This document shows positions 37,730 to 45,981 of a stretch of DNA of 64,000 nucleotides, in pieces (within the stretch, counting starts at the first letter, position 1; each line of letters opens with the position of its first letter). The notes beneath the pieces are model-generated. The model made no database searches, had not been told where the DNA came from, and saw only the letters and a program-made list of their open reading frames with translations. Both the position numbers and the translations under genes were made by a program. Source of the DNA: Eubacteriaceae bacterium (GTDB taxonomy: Bacteria > Bacillota > Clostridia > Lachnospirales > Lachnospiraceae); contig CAJSYQ010000010.1 in the NCBI GenBank assembly GCA_910574015.1, forward strand, positions 37,974 to 101,973, given 5' to 3'.

Positions 37730-38404
37730 CTATTCTTCCTCCCGTATCACATAGCCGCGTCCCCGGACTGTGTGGATCAGTTTTCTGTCATATCCCTCAT
37801 CAATCTTTTTGCGGAGATACCGGATATACACGTCAACCACATTGGTGCCGCCCTCATAATCATAATTGTATATGCTGTTCTCAATCTGTTCCCGGCTCAC
37901 CACCTTATCCTTATTCCGCAGCAGATATTCCAGCAGGGAAAATTCCTTTGCCGAGAGATGGATTTCTCTGTCCGCCCGCATCACCTTATGAGCAGCCACA
38001 TCCATGGACAGATCCCCCGCCTTATATACATTCATAACAGCGGCGGCTGTCTTTCTTGTCATAGCGCGGATCCGGGCCATTAATTCATCAAAGGAAAAGG
38101 GCTTGATCACATAGTCGCTGGCGCCGAGATCCAGTCCCCGGACCCTGTCCTCCACCGCATCCCGGGCAGTCAGGAACAGGATGGGTGCCATTCCGCCTCC
38201 GGCGCGGTATTTCTCCAGCACCTCAAATCCGCTCAGCACCGGCATCATCACATCCAGCACCACCGCATCATATTCCAGCTGTTCCATATAATAGAGGGCA
38301 TCCCCGCCATTGTAACAGGTATCCACGGAATACCCGTCATCCATCAGCTTTTGCTTTATGATATCACAGAGATCCTCTTCGTCTTCTGCCACCAGCACGC
38401 GCAT
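37730..38404 (-). CDS. OmpR/PhoB-family response regulator
   Basis: A 224-residue regulator. The ATG at 38404 (MRVLVAEDEEDLCDII) has GAGAGGTGA just upstream. Receiver: AEDEED acidic pocket, phospho-Asp in AVVLDVMMPVLSG (about 51), Thr in FLTARDA and Lys in VIKPFSFDEL. The C-terminal winged helix spans about 127-222 (LSAKEFSLLEYLL, YIRYLRKKID, GRGYVI). It starts 11 bases after the ABC ATPase stop. It probably controls the PepSY gene or its own importer operon, but no binding site was identified. Confidence 0.92.
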   Translation of the reverse strand: MRVLVAEDEEDLCDIIKQKLMDDGYSVDTCYNGGDALYYMEQLEYDAVVLDVMMPVLSGFEVLEKYRAGGGMAPILFLTARDAVEDRVRGLDLGASDYVIKPFSFDELMARIRAMTRKTAAAVMNVYKAGDLSMDVAAHKVMRADREIHLSAKEFSLLEYLLRNKDKVVSREQIENSIYNYDYEGGTNVVDVYIRYLRKKIDEGYDRKLIHTVRGRGYVIREEE

Positions 38405-38415
38405 GTACTCACCTC

Positions 38416-39177
38416 TCACACCTGGAATTTTTTTAAGAAATTTCGGGTACGCTCATTTTTCGGATGGTCGATGACCTCCTCCGGCGTGCCTTCCTCTACT
38501 ACCATTCCCTCATCCATAAATAGTATGCGGTCGGATACCGCTTTTGCGAACTCGATCTCATGTGTCACGATCACCATGGTCATCTTCTCCGCCGCCAGCC
38601 GCTTCAACACCCGCAGGATCTCGGCGGTGATCTCTGGATCCAGCGCCGAGGTAGGCTCGTCAAAGAAGAGCATTTTCGGTTTCAGCGCCAGCGCTCTGGC
38701 AATAGCCACACGCTGCTGCTGCCCCCCGGACAGTTCACAGGGATAGGAATCCTCTTTCTCCTCCAGCCCCACCTTGGCAAGCAGCTCCCTCACTTCCCGG
38801 TATACCTCTTCCCTGTCCCGTTTCTGAATTGTAACCGGTGCATCCGAGACGTTTTTCATCACGGAGAAGTGCGGAAAGAGATTGAAGTCCTGAAACACAA
38901 GCCCAAAATTAGACTGGGCTCTCTGCAGCTCCTTCCGGCCCGGGTATACGGCATTGCCGGCGGCGTCACTGGACACGATCTTCTCACTGCCGTAGGCAAT
39001 CTCCCCGCCCTCTGCCCGCTCCAGAAATGTGGCGCAGCGGAGCAGTGTCGACTTACCGGATCCGGAGGGGCCCAGGATAGAGACTACCTCTCCCTCCTCC
39101 ACATGCAGGCTGATATCCTTCAATACCTCTTTGTTGTCAAAGCTTTTCTTTATATGTTGAATCGTCAGTACGCTCAT
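38416..39177 (-). CDS. Polar amino-acid ABC transporter ATP-binding protein
   Basis: A 253-residue ATPase. The ATG at 39177 (MSVLTIQHIKKSF) has GGAGGAG upstream. Walker A GPSGSGKST (about 33-41), Q-loop VFQDFNLFPH, ABC signature ELSGGQQQRVAIARAL, Walker B MLFFDEPTSALDP and switch His in VTHE are all present. The sequence type (GlnQ/HisP-like) fits amino-acid import. It follows the fused binding protein/permease gene by 23 bases and is followed by the two-component pair. Confidence 0.93.
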   Translation of the reverse strand: MSVLTIQHIKKSFDNKEVLKDISLHVEEGEVVSILGPSGSGKSTLLRCATFLERAEGGEIAYGSEKIVSSDAAGNAVYPGRKELQRAQSNFGLVFQDFNLFPHFSVMKNVSDAPVTIQKRDREEVYREVRELLAKVGLEEKEDSYPCELSGGQQQRVAIARALALKPKMLFFDEPTSALDPEITAEILRVLKRLAAEKMTMVIVTHEIEFAKAVSDRILFMDEGMVVEEGTPEEVIDHPKNERTRNFLKKFQV

Positions 39178-39200
39178 AATATTTCTCTCCTCCATTCCCG

Positions 39201-40829
39201 TTATCGATAGTAATCAAGCCTTCTCTCGATCTTTTCCATAACAAAGGCAACGATAAAGTTAAATACATAATAAAAGATTCCGGCGATAAACAGCGGCATC
39301 AACGATCTCTCGGCCGCCGAGATCTGCCTTGCGATGGTAAACATCTCAGTATAGGCGATGGCAAATGCCAGAGAGGTGTCCTTTACCAGTGTGATAACCT
39401 CATTGGTCACCGGCGGCAGCACCCGTTTCACCATCTGCGGGAAGAGGATGCGGAAGAATGTCTGGCTCCGGCTGTATCCCATCACTGCCGCCGCCTCCTT
39501 CTGCCCCCGGGAAATACTCTGGATGCCGGAACGGTAGATCTCCGCAAAGTACGCCGCATAGTTCAGTGAAAATCCGATGATCACAGCATAGAACCGGTAC
39601 GAATACGGCGTCGATATACCGAATACATAATACGGCGCATAGAAGATAACGAAAAGCTGCAGCATCAAAGGGGTTCCCCGCATCACGGAGATATAGATCC
39701 GGGCGATCCACTGCAGGATCCGAAACCGGGACATCCTCACTGCCATGATGCCAAGCCCGAGAGGCAGGGAAAACAGGATCGTCAGCAGAAAGATCCCCAG
39801 TGTGGCAAGCATTCCCCCGGCCAGCTTTTTTAAGATCCCGGTAAAGGTAAAGGATGTATTGTTATCCGCAGCCTCTGTCCCGCTCTCTCCCTCCTCTGCC
39901 GGTGCGGCTTCAGAGGGCGCCGGTGTGGACAGGGCGCTTGTATCCACTGCAGGGACAGTTCCCCCGTCGATATATGTCTTATCTTCCATGCTGAGACTGG
40001 CGCTGTCCTCAAGCCCCCATTTCTTCACTATGGCAGCAAAGGTTCCGTCATACAGCATCTCTAGTAATGTTTTCTGAACCTTATCACGCAGCTCCTTGTT
40101 CCCCCGCTTAAAGCCGATCCCGTATTCCTCGGAGGATATATGCTCCTCCAGCATAACAAGGGAGTCTTCCTTTCCTTTTATCTGATAGGCCGCCACACCG
40201 ATATCCATGCCCACGGCGTCCACCATACCGCTCTCCAGATTCATAATGGCCGCATTGTAATCCCCCACCTGCTGCAGTTCCTTCAGACTGGCAGCCAGCG
40301 CCTTATTCTCGTCTGTGGCGTCCTCGCCGGTGAGGGCAGCCAGGGCAGAAGAATCGCTCTGTACTACCAGTACCTTATCCTTCAGATCGGATAAGGCAGC
40401 GATTCCCGAATCCTTTTTCACGATGACTACCTGGGAATTATCCACATAAGGGGTAGACCATGTGTAGTCCTTCTCCCTGCCGTTCATGGTAAACCCATTC
40501 CATATACAGGAGATAGAGCCCGTATCCAGCTCCGAGTCCTTGGCATCCCAGGAGATGGGCCGCTTTACCAGCTTCCAGTTATTCCTCCTGCATACCTCCT
40601 CCGCAAGGTCCAGATCAAAGCCCACATAGCTGCCGTCCTCGTCCATATATCCATATGGCGGGAACTCGGCGTCAAAGCCTACGATAAATTCCTGCTGGCC
40701 GGCAGCGCTCACCGGCTCTGCTCCTGCCGGCATCAAAACCGCGGTGCATAAAAAGAGAAACCCGGCCATCAGCGCAGAAAGACCTGCAGCCAGGATTCTC
40801 TTTCTCTGTTTCCTCTTGTTCGTTTTCAT
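39201..40829 (-). CDS. Fused amino-acid binding protein and ABC permease
   Basis: A 542-residue fusion. The ATG at 40829 (MKTNKRKQRKRIL) has GGAGG 5-6 bases upstream. A signal segment (to about 45) precedes a SBP_bac_3-type binding domain (about 47-285; FIVGFDAEFPPYGYMDEDGSYVG type start, GIGFKRGNKELRDKV). An Ala/Pro/Glu linker (about 295-325) connects it to a HisM/GlnP-like permease with about five spans (about 330-540; MRGTPLMLQLFVIFY and the EAA-type AAAVMGYSRSQTFFRILFP). So binding protein and channel are tethered. It probably imports a polar amino acid; the substrate is not readable. Confidence 0.9.
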   Translation of the reverse strand: MKTNKRKQRKRILAAGLSALMAGFLFLCTAVLMPAGAEPVSAAGQQEFIVGFDAEFPPYGYMDEDGSYVGFDLDLAEEVCRRNNWKLVKRPISWDAKDSELDTGSISCIWNGFTMNGREKDYTWSTPYVDNSQVVIVKKDSGIAALSDLKDKVLVVQSDSSALAALTGEDATDENKALAASLKELQQVGDYNAAIMNLESGMVDAVGMDIGVAAYQIKGKEDSLVMLEEHISSEEYGIGFKRGNKELRDKVQKTLLEMLYDGTFAAIVKKWGLEDSASLSMEDKTYIDGGTVPAVDTSALSTPAPSEAAPAEEGESGTEAADNNTSFTFTGILKKLAGGMLATLGIFLLTILFSLPLGLGIMAVRMSRFRILQWIARIYISVMRGTPLMLQLFVIFYAPYYVFGISTPYSYRFYAVIIGFSLNYAAYFAEIYRSGIQSISRGQKEAAAVMGYSRSQTFFRILFPQMVKRVLPPVTNEVITLVKDTSLAFAIAYTEMFTIARQISAAERSLMPLFIAGIFYYVFNFIVAFVMEKIERRLDYYR

Positions 40830-40956
40830 ATTTTCCTCCATTTGCGTGCAGCGAAGTTCGGGCGTGCGCCACAAACCTCCTCCATAAAGATTTATAGTTG
40901 ACAGTTCCCCGGCCCGGCAGCTCCCATCCGGCTCCGCCAGGCAGTATCACTTATTT

Positions 40957-40985
40957 ATTATCTATCCCGGGCAGTAAAATGTCAA
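40957..40985 (-). promoter_or_regulatory. Promoter of the amino-acid importer/two-component run
   Basis: TTGACA (40985-40980), a 17-base spacer, and GATAAT (40962-40957), 128 bases before the ATG at 40829. The -35 starts 2 bases beyond the DUF1538-fragment stop. The long GC-rich leader has no element I can name. Confidence 0.7.
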
Positions 40986-40986
40986 C

Positions 40987-41214
40987 TTATTTCTCTTCCT
41001 CCTCCCGCAGGCGCAGTCCTGCCGTACTGGTCACCGGCAGGGAGAAAATAATGCCGGCCACCAGAAGCACCGCCCCAAACAAAAACAGGAGCAGGATACC
41101 CGGTGGAACCGGCGCGATGGTAAAACTCAGCAGAAGCACGATGCCGATAATAGGCAGCACCGCCTTCCATGCCTCTTTCAATTTTTCAGTCAGCCTTGTG
41201 GGATATAAACTCAA
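40987..41214 (-). pseudogene. N-terminal fragment of a DUF1538-like membrane protein
   Basis: A 75-residue frame with a good match in my memory to the N-terminus of DUF1538 membrane proteins: LKEAWKAVLPIIGIVLLLSF then FLFGAVLLVAGIIFSL. The similarity stops at FSL, where the family continues with a Gly-Ala-Asp segment and much more protein; here a charged end (LRLREEEEK) and a stop follow. No continuation was seen in other frames in the remaining 110 bases. It is likely a truncated remnant, though a short functional membrane protein is possible. Confidence 0.5.
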
Positions 41215-41337
41215 ACCCTCACTCCTTCACAATGGGATGTTCTGTAAGCTTTGTATCAGTTTACAGGATTTCCCGGAAGAATACAAGAGCTTTTGCAATC
41301 CCGGCCCGTTCCGGCGGGACGCCGGTGCCTCCCACAA

Positions 41338-42069
41338 CTACAGCAGAATATTTACTGGCTCATATGCCGCCGGCATGGATTCCTCCCGGTCAGCGTCCCC
41401 GGCAGGCTCACTCTTCCGGCGGCTCTCCGCTCTGTCGTCATCCCTCTCTGTCGTCCGGTCTGTATCCTCTTCTGCCTCTCCCGATTCCCTGATCACCCGG
41501 CCGGCCTCTGCCAGAGTAGAGATCTGTGACGTTTCTGCGGACTGCGCCTTTGCCTGCAGATCCGCCAGCTGGGCTTCCTTTTCTTCCGTGGATACCCCGC
41601 TGTTTCTGTCCATCCGGATCTCCGACTGCAGGACACGGGCCTGCCCATCCATCTGAACCGCCACACTGCCCTGTGCGTCCGCCACTTTCATGGAGGAATC
41701 TGCCGAGATCATCGCCTGCATTCCTGCCTGGGACAATCCCGTGCCTTCCTTCCCCTTCTTCGCCGTCCTGTGGCCGCCGCCCAGCATATCATCCATGGAT
41801 GTACCTTGCGCCCGCTGCTCCTTTCTCTTTTCAATCTGGTGCTGACGGAGCTGCTGGTTCAGTGAGGCGATCTCTTTCTGGATCTCCTGCCTCTTCTTCA
41901 TCTTTTCTTCCACACTCATCGTATCATTGGAAGAGAGCTCCTGCAGCCGTTTCTGCGCATTCCCAATCTGTGCCTGAATGTTCCGGCTGACAGGATCTGA
42001 CTGCCTGGTCATACCGGATCCGGCCTGTACCGCGGCGCCCTGTCCTGACCCTACGCTGTCGATCATCAT
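41338..42069 (-). CDS. FlxA-like coiled-coil protein
   Basis: A 243-residue hydrophilic protein without signal or membrane span. Residues about 28-85 form an FlxA-like coiled coil (IQAQIGNAQKRLQELSSN, then MSVEEKMKKRQEIQKEIASL). A second helical part (about 150-190) and a strongly charged, low-complexity C-terminus (EEDTDRTTERDDD) follow. Some FlxA-like proteins are found with flagellar genes, but there are none here. AAAGGAGTG precedes the double ATG. It stands alone between the DUF1538 fragment and the GHKL kinase, on the same strand. Confidence 0.65.
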   Translation of the reverse strand: MMIDSVGSGQGAAVQAGSGMTRQSDPVSRNIQAQIGNAQKRLQELSSNDTMSVEEKMKKRQEIQKEIASLNQQLRQHQIEKRKEQRAQGTSMDDMLGGGHRTAKKGKEGTGLSQAGMQAMISADSSMKVADAQGSVAVQMDGQARVLQSEIRMDRNSGVSTEEKEAQLADLQAKAQSAETSQISTLAEAGRVIRESGEAEEDTDRTTERDDDRAESRRKSEPAGDADREESMPAAYEPVNILL

Positions 42070-42216
42070 ATTCTTTCACTCCTTTCCTTAACGGATCCCC
42101 ACCCCTACCTCTTTCATCGGGATATCTGCATGCCGACTTAAGGGATTTGCTGTGAAACCGCCTTTTTCTGCTGTGAACCCCGGCTCCGCACCAGGTCAGG
42201 CTCACCTGCGCCAGAT

Positions 42217-43596
42217 CTACTCCAGCATCAGCATAACACTGAGGCGGAATTCGCCGCCGCACTGCTCCACATCGATATCTCCAAAATATTTCTCACTTAC
42301 CCTGCGAATATTGATCAAACCGTAGCCGTGCCCCTCCGCCCGTTTCTTTGAGGTGGCGGGCAGCCCTGTCTCCTTGTCCCACCTCAGACTCCCGCAGAAG
42401 CTGTTCCTCACCTCGATCATAAAGGCATTTCTCCTTTGATAGGAGCGGATCGTGATATAGGGCTCCTCTGTGCCCCCTGCGGTGGTCGGGACATTCTCCA
42501 CCGCATTCCGGAGGGCGTTGTGAAGGATCACGCTGACATCAAAGGCATTGATCGCCGATTCCTCTGGATAGTGAAAACCAGATTCGAACCGGATCCCCCT
42601 TTTTTCCGACTCCTTTTTTATCCCCTGGAGTATCACATCCGTAACCGGGTTGCCGCTTCCAATCTCTCCCGCCATGGCCGACAGTTCCGTTTTCAGCTCC
42701 CTGCCATAGCGCTCCGCCTCCGTCGCTCTGTCCATCTGATACAGCCCCTCCAGTGTGAGGATGTGATTTGTCATGTCATGGCGGATTCCCCGGATATCCT
42801 GATAGAGTTCCTCCACCTGTGCGATGTGGCCGCGGATGCTGTCCAGTTGTGCCGCCAGCAGTTCATTCCGCAGCCTCTCATCCTGCCCCGCACGGATCTT
42901 CTCATACAGAACGACAGAGCCGGCCATGGCGGCCACCGCCGCCAGACAATACAGCAGTGTCAGAATATCATAGAACTCCGGCATCTCCCCGGTGGTCCGG
43001 ATATAAAAACTGCGGTAATACCACAGGATCATATAACCCACGACTCCCACAAAAGCAGGGGATGACATCACAAGAAGTTCCTTCCCTGTCATGTCGGAAT
43101 ATTTGCCTGCAAAGGCCCGGCTTACAGACCAGACGGCCATCCCCGTGAACAGCGTCCCCGCCGCCACATAAAAGAGGCACATCACCGCATACAGCGGCAG
43201 CCACATGTCCGGGTGATCCAGCATAAACCGGGACTCCTCGGCCAAACGATACAGCTTATCGTATAGGATCTCTGCCGCACCCCAGGTAAGCCAGCGCAGG
43301 GAAAAAAACACCGCCGCCAGAAACACCTTCTGCCCGTACCTCTTTCGGTCCAAACGGCTGAACACGGCCAGAGCCGCCAGGATCCCCATACCATACGCCG
43401 AAAACCGGCTGAAGTTCTTCGGCAGAATGTATAACACCAGCATAGCAACGGAATACGCCGTGCCGGCGGCCAGTGCCCCCCTTTTCTTTTCTGCAAAGGG
43501 CCGGAAAAAGCGGTACAGGACATATCCCGCCGCCAGCATTTCCGCCGCCACAGCAGCCTGCGATACCGCCTCCGCCCACATTTCGCCCTGTTCCAT
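42217..43596 (-). CDS. AgrC-like GHKL-family membrane histidine kinase
   Basis: A 459-residue kinase. The first 235 residues hold about six hydrophobic spans. A coiled-coil DHp-like region contains RGIRHDMTNHIL, whose His is the expected phosphoacceptor. The GHKL ATPase has HNALRNAVENVP (N box) and GYGLINIRRVSEKYFG near the end. It starts directly at the end of the LytTR regulator gene, so both are cotranslated. The family often detects peptide signals, but no AgrD-like precursor or AgrB was seen nearby. Confidence 0.88.
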   Translation of the reverse strand: MEQGEMWAEAVSQAAVAAEMLAAGYVLYRFFRPFAEKKRGALAAGTAYSVAMLVLYILPKNFSRFSAYGMGILAALAVFSRLDRKRYGQKVFLAAVFFSLRWLTWGAAEILYDKLYRLAEESRFMLDHPDMWLPLYAVMCLFYVAAGTLFTGMAVWSVSRAFAGKYSDMTGKELLVMSSPAFVGVVGYMILWYYRSFYIRTTGEMPEFYDILTLLYCLAAVAAMAGSVVLYEKIRAGQDERLRNELLAAQLDSIRGHIAQVEELYQDIRGIRHDMTNHILTLEGLYQMDRATEAERYGRELKTELSAMAGEIGSGNPVTDVILQGIKKESEKRGIRFESGFHYPEESAINAFDVSVILHNALRNAVENVPTTAGGTEEPYITIRSYQRRNAFMIEVRNSFCGSLRWDKETGLPATSKKRAEGHGYGLINIRRVSEKYFGDIDVEQCGGEFRLSVMLMLE

Positions 43597-44319
43597 CTAT
43601 TCCCTCCCCCCTCTCTGATTATACCGCAAATAGCTTTTCACAAACTGCCGGTAATTCTGCTTTGCCATCAGCACCTGTCCCTTTTCCAGCCAGATCGTTC
43701 CGGCATCGTATTTTCTGACATACTGGAAATTAATAAGATACGAGCGATGGGGGCGGAAGAAATCACTGCCGGCCCGCTCCTCCAGTTCCTTCATCTTGCC
43801 ATAGTATTCAATATCAGAATGCATCGTATGGATGATCACCTTGCGGTCGAACACCTCGGCGTATACAATATCCCGAATCGGAACGCTGAAGTGCCTGCCC
43901 CCCGACTTTATCACAAGCGCCGGGACTTCGCCCCCGCCTGGCGGGGCGGCCGGCGCCGCCCTCTCCTGCCGTTTCCGGACCGCCCGCGCAAGGACTTCAT
44001 ACAATTTCTCATCGGAAAAGGGCTTCACAAGATAATGAAAGGCCCCTACGTCAAATGCCCGGAACACATAATCCTCCATGGCGGTAACGAAGATAATGAT
44101 CATATCCGATTCCGCCTGCCGGAGCCGCCGGGCCGCCTCCATTCCGTCCATTCCCGGCATCCGGATATCCAGAAGGAGGATATCCGGCCGTATCGTTTCG
44201 CTGAGGATCTGCTCCCCGGTCTGATATTGTACTATCGTATCATTTGGATACCGGCACCGTATCCGTTCTGCCATCTGCCTCCGTATCTCCTGCTGGTCGT
44301 CGCATATTCCAATCCGCAC
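43597..44319 (-). CDS. AgrA-like LytTR-family response regulator
   Basis: A 240-residue regulator. Receiver: GICDDQQEIR, phospho-Asp in ILLLDIRMPGMDG (about 52), FVTAMEDY and VKPFSDEKL. A Pro/Gly linker (about 120-130) leads to a LytTR DNA-binding domain (about 132-236; IRDIVYAEVFDRKVIIH, FRPHRSYLINFQYV). It ends immediately before the kinase start. Target sites, usually pairs of direct repeats, were not identified. Confidence 0.9.
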   Translation of the reverse strand: MRIGICDDQQEIRRQMAERIRCRYPNDTIVQYQTGEQILSETIRPDILLLDIRMPGMDGMEAARRLRQAESDMIIIFVTAMEDYVFRAFDVGAFHYLVKPFSDEKLYEVLARAVRKRQERAAPAAPPGGGEVPALVIKSGGRHFSVPIRDIVYAEVFDRKVIIHTMHSDIEYYGKMKELEERAGSDFFRPHRSYLINFQYVRKYDAGTIWLEKGQVLMAKQNYRQFVKSYLRYNQRGGRE

Positions 44320-44389
44320 CGTCCCACTCCTTTACATCCTGATGACTATATATTATACCGAATATATCGGGTAATTTGTATAAAGAATT

Positions 44390-44560
44390 GATTTCTGCTG
44401 GAACGCCCTGGTGTCCAAACGCTGCTACAAGTCCGCCATGCCGCTGGAGGAGGCCTTTGCAGAACTGAAACGCTCTGCCGGCACTCATTTTGGTCCCCAG
44501 CTCATAGCGGTCTTTCTCGGACTGCGAAATGAAATTACTGAATATCTGGAGTCCCATTAA
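44390..44560 (+). pseudogene. C-terminal remnant of an HD-GYP domain gene
   Basis: On the plus strand 56 codons read as the end of an HD-GYP protein: NALVSKRCYKSAMPLEEAF, then RSAGTHFGPQL and a final LESH before TAA (44558-44560). This matches the usual DALTSxRxYK ... SGTHFDP ending of the family. No start, ribosome site or HD motif precedes it; the upstream side runs straight into the LytTR promoter region. It is therefore a truncated leftover of a deleted gene. It lies antisense to the leader of the LytTR regulator. Confidence 0.7.
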
Positions 44561-44596
44561 GGGATACAGAGATTCCATCCGCAATATCTTCCTCCC

Positions 44597-45918
44597 TTAA
44601 ATTTGTTTCACCGGAACCCACAGCTCACAAAACAGGCCGCTCTCACCTTTTTCAAAATATATTTCATAATCGGTATCCTCTGTCTGCGTATAACCGGTCT
44701 GTGGAACAAATTCCGTAAAAAACCGGCAGCCATACTTATATGCCGCGTCAATCACCGATATATCCATTGTCTGCAGCTCCTGGGCCGCTAATGTAAGCCG
44801 TCGTTTTCTAATGTATTCATTCGCCGTCATTCCTGCAATAAAGCGGAAGGTCCGATGAAAATTGTAGCTTGACATGTGCACGCTTTTTGCGGCATCCACA
44901 TAACTAATATTCTCACAAATATGTTCTTCCATATAACGTACTGCCTGCTGTATAGCTGTTATCGATATATTCTCCAATGTTTTGCCTGTAAAGGGATTAG
45001 ACAAGGCAGCAGTTTTAAGTAATTCCAGATAGGACTTACTTCCCCCTGCGCTGCACAGCTTCGTATGATCAGACCATGCCTGCTCATGGTTATTTTTCAT
45101 CCTGAGATAAAACTCATATGTACTCATCTGTGCAATGTCATACTGGATATAGTAAAATGGAGTTTCCACGATATGTGTCTGGCGGGGCCAGCATATTCCC
45201 TGATGAATTTCCTCCAGAGATATGTTGTGCCAGGGCATATATTTACCCGAAATATCTGCCCACAGTTCACAAAGCTGTACTCTGGTCAACTTCCTGTCAT
45301 ACATCAAATGTTCAAATTCATCAATCGCGCATCGATAAGGAAGATTTTCAAGCTGCTGCATCAGATGACTGCATTTATATTCTTTTTCCTGATCTCCTAT
45401 AAACAGTTTTAAATAGGGGTACATAAAGTGTTCCATTGTCTTGGCGTGTATTTCATTCACCGCCGGAGAGGAACGGTGTAATTCATATAACCGCTGCTTT
45501 CCCGCTGCCGTATAAAAAGCGAAAGCCATGGCCGAATTCATGGACAGCATATCCTGTTTCCAATCCGCCGCCTTTATCCCAGCGATGGCAGGAGTTACAT
45601 ATTTCCGGATATTGCTGCGGAACTCCTCAATCTCTTTTGTTCCATAATCCTGACGCCCCTGGATGCGATATCCAAGATCAATATAACTGTCATCTTATCG
45701 CACTCATCCCGCAGAGCATAGACTGGCGGCTCCTCCATACCCTGCATTCTCACCTCTTCCATACTGTATGAGTAATCAATTCCGCACAAATAGCGAATAT
45801 AAATAATTTCTTCCTGAAATAGCATATATTCTATTTCATTTTTCACCTCCAGCCACACGTCGCGGAACGTCTGATAGGAATCTGCATTCTGTATCCTATC
45901 CTTACAATCGTTGCTCAA
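44597..45918 (-). pseudogene. Decayed M3 oligoendopeptidase fused to an AraC-type regulator remnant
   Basis: The reading runs in pieces. At 45918-45700, a TTG-led frame resembles an inner N-terminal part of M3 peptidases (IEYMLFQEEIIYIRYLCGID). Near 45690-45700 it shifts frame into SYIDLGYRIQGRQDYG and EIEEFRSNIRKYV. Then, from 45550, MLSMNSAMAF, AVNEIHAKTMEHFMYPYLKLF and GSKSYLELLKTAALSNPF match the C-terminal part; the HExxH zinc motif is missing. The frame continues without stop into an AraC HTH (about 205-285 of that frame; VDAAKSVHMSSYNFHRTF) and the tail of a GyrI-like effector domain (ESGLFCELWVPVKQI). Several deletions must have joined two genes. Function is unlikely, though the AraC part is open. 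Confidence 0.65.
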
Positions 45919-45932
45919 TGGCGCATTGAGCT
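45913..45932. repeat. Inverted repeat and 10-base direct repeat
   Basis: GCTCAATG-GCG-CATTGAGC is a perfect 8-base inverted repeat. Its core GCGCATTGAG (45921-45930) recurs at 46011-46020 inside the end of the GH2 gene, 90 bases away. It may mark a deletion joint next to the decayed gene. Confidence 0.4.
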
Positions 45933-45981
45933 AATTATAGCATCCATCTATGAATTTTTCCATTCTAACAACGCGTTCTTT

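Noticed and set aside
40672..40950. A 92-codon minus frame overlapping the start of the fused amino-acid importer
   Set aside because: Different frame over the signal peptide of a clear gene; no family features.
44240..44584. A 114-codon minus frame before the LytTR regulator
   Set aside because: It overlaps the regulator start and is antisense to the HD-GYP tail, which explains the region better.
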